Positions 63,975-64,000 of a DNA stretch of 64,000 nt are shown here, piece by piece. The position numbers and the translations under genes are program-made. Under the pieces are notes generated by a model, which was given only the letters and a program-made list of their open reading frames with translations, did no database searches and was not told the origin of the DNA. The stretch's first letter is position 1. Each line of letters starts with the position of its first letter. Origin of the DNA: Encephalitozoon hellem ATCC 50504 (taxonomy: Eukaryota; Microsporidia; Unikaryonidae); assembly GCF_000277815.2 (NCBI RefSeq), contig NC_018469.1:1-64000 (forward strand), given 5' to 3'.

Positions 63975-64000
63975 GTTAAGCCTTGATTGATCTCTCAGTA

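Noticed and set aside
5346..64000. Spliceosomal introns
   Set aside because: I looked for GT-AG interruptions near the starts of the genes; all recognised proteins read through in one frame, so none is proposed.
1..64000. Transposons, CRISPR arrays, bacterial operon signals or riboswitches
   Set aside because: No transposase, terminal inverted repeats, spaced palindromic repeats or Shine-Dalgarno-type layout was seen; the window is nuclear DNA of a eukaryote.

Overview
The window is the end of a chromosome from a microsporidian of the genus Encephalitozoon or a very close relative. Evidence: a short SSU rRNA (about 1.3 kb) lies next to an LSU rRNA (about 2.5 kb) that carries the 5.8S sequence fused to its 5' end. 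Eukaryotic genes are packed on both strands with gaps often under 100 bp, no introns are visible, proteins are shorter than their yeast or animal counterparts, and many start codons have a CCC or GGG triplet a few bases upstream, as described for Encephalitozoon. The ITS lacks the GTTT repeats typical of E. cuniculi strains, so another species is more likely. I could not fix the species.

Layout. 1-384 is A/C-rich subtelomeric repeat DNA holding a perfect 91-bp direct repeat. 385-4213 is one rRNA unit on the minus strand (SSU, ITS, LSU). 4214-4630 is more A/C-rich spacer. 4592-5226 is a broken subtelomeric gene with a frameshift and an in-frame stop. From 5346 to the right edge the window is gene-dense core genome: BiP, a GID/CTLH subunit, unknown beta-propeller and coiled-coil proteins, and a RanBP1-type protein. 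Then comes an island at 12140-16610 of five predicted secreted proteins, which is the most lineage-specific part of the window. After it come lipin, kinetochore-like and chaperone-like small proteins, ERG28-like and IPP isomerase, SOF1, an RRM protein, a GATA factor, a protein with two SPA2-type repeats, an RFC clamp-loader subunit, a J-like membrane protein, BUD20, a P5A ATPase, proteasome beta3, PIG-U, RTF1, TAP42, MKT1, a Rho GTPase, CEF1, SEC1, glutathione peroxidase, TFIIA-gamma, two nucleoporin-type genes, RPN2, DRE2, MPS1, CCT4, SF3B6, an AP mu chain, a polo-like kinase, EFR3, an Integrator subunit 9-like protein, glyoxalase II, and at the right edge a leucine-rich-repeat protein with a degenerate adenylyl cyclase domain. 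Two tRNA genes (Ser-CGA, Thr-CGT) are present, and there is one candidate structured RNA in the unusually empty 386-bp gap at 39604-39989.

How the genes work together. Most are single housekeeping genes. Some pairs suggest joint function: ERG28-like and IDI1 diverge from a 45-bp gap (isoprenoid/sterol), the Nup98-type gene is followed by a Nup82/88-like gene (nuclear pore), and PUP3 and RPN2 both belong to the 26S proteasome. Several proteins keep a fold but lack the usual catalytic residues: the J-like protein without HPD, the cyclase without its metal-binding aspartates, the MBL/beta-CASP protein without the HxHxDH motif, and two possible metzincin-like secreted proteins. For several genes the longest open frame begins at a non-ATG codon or too far upstream; I give the corrected ATG and the reason.
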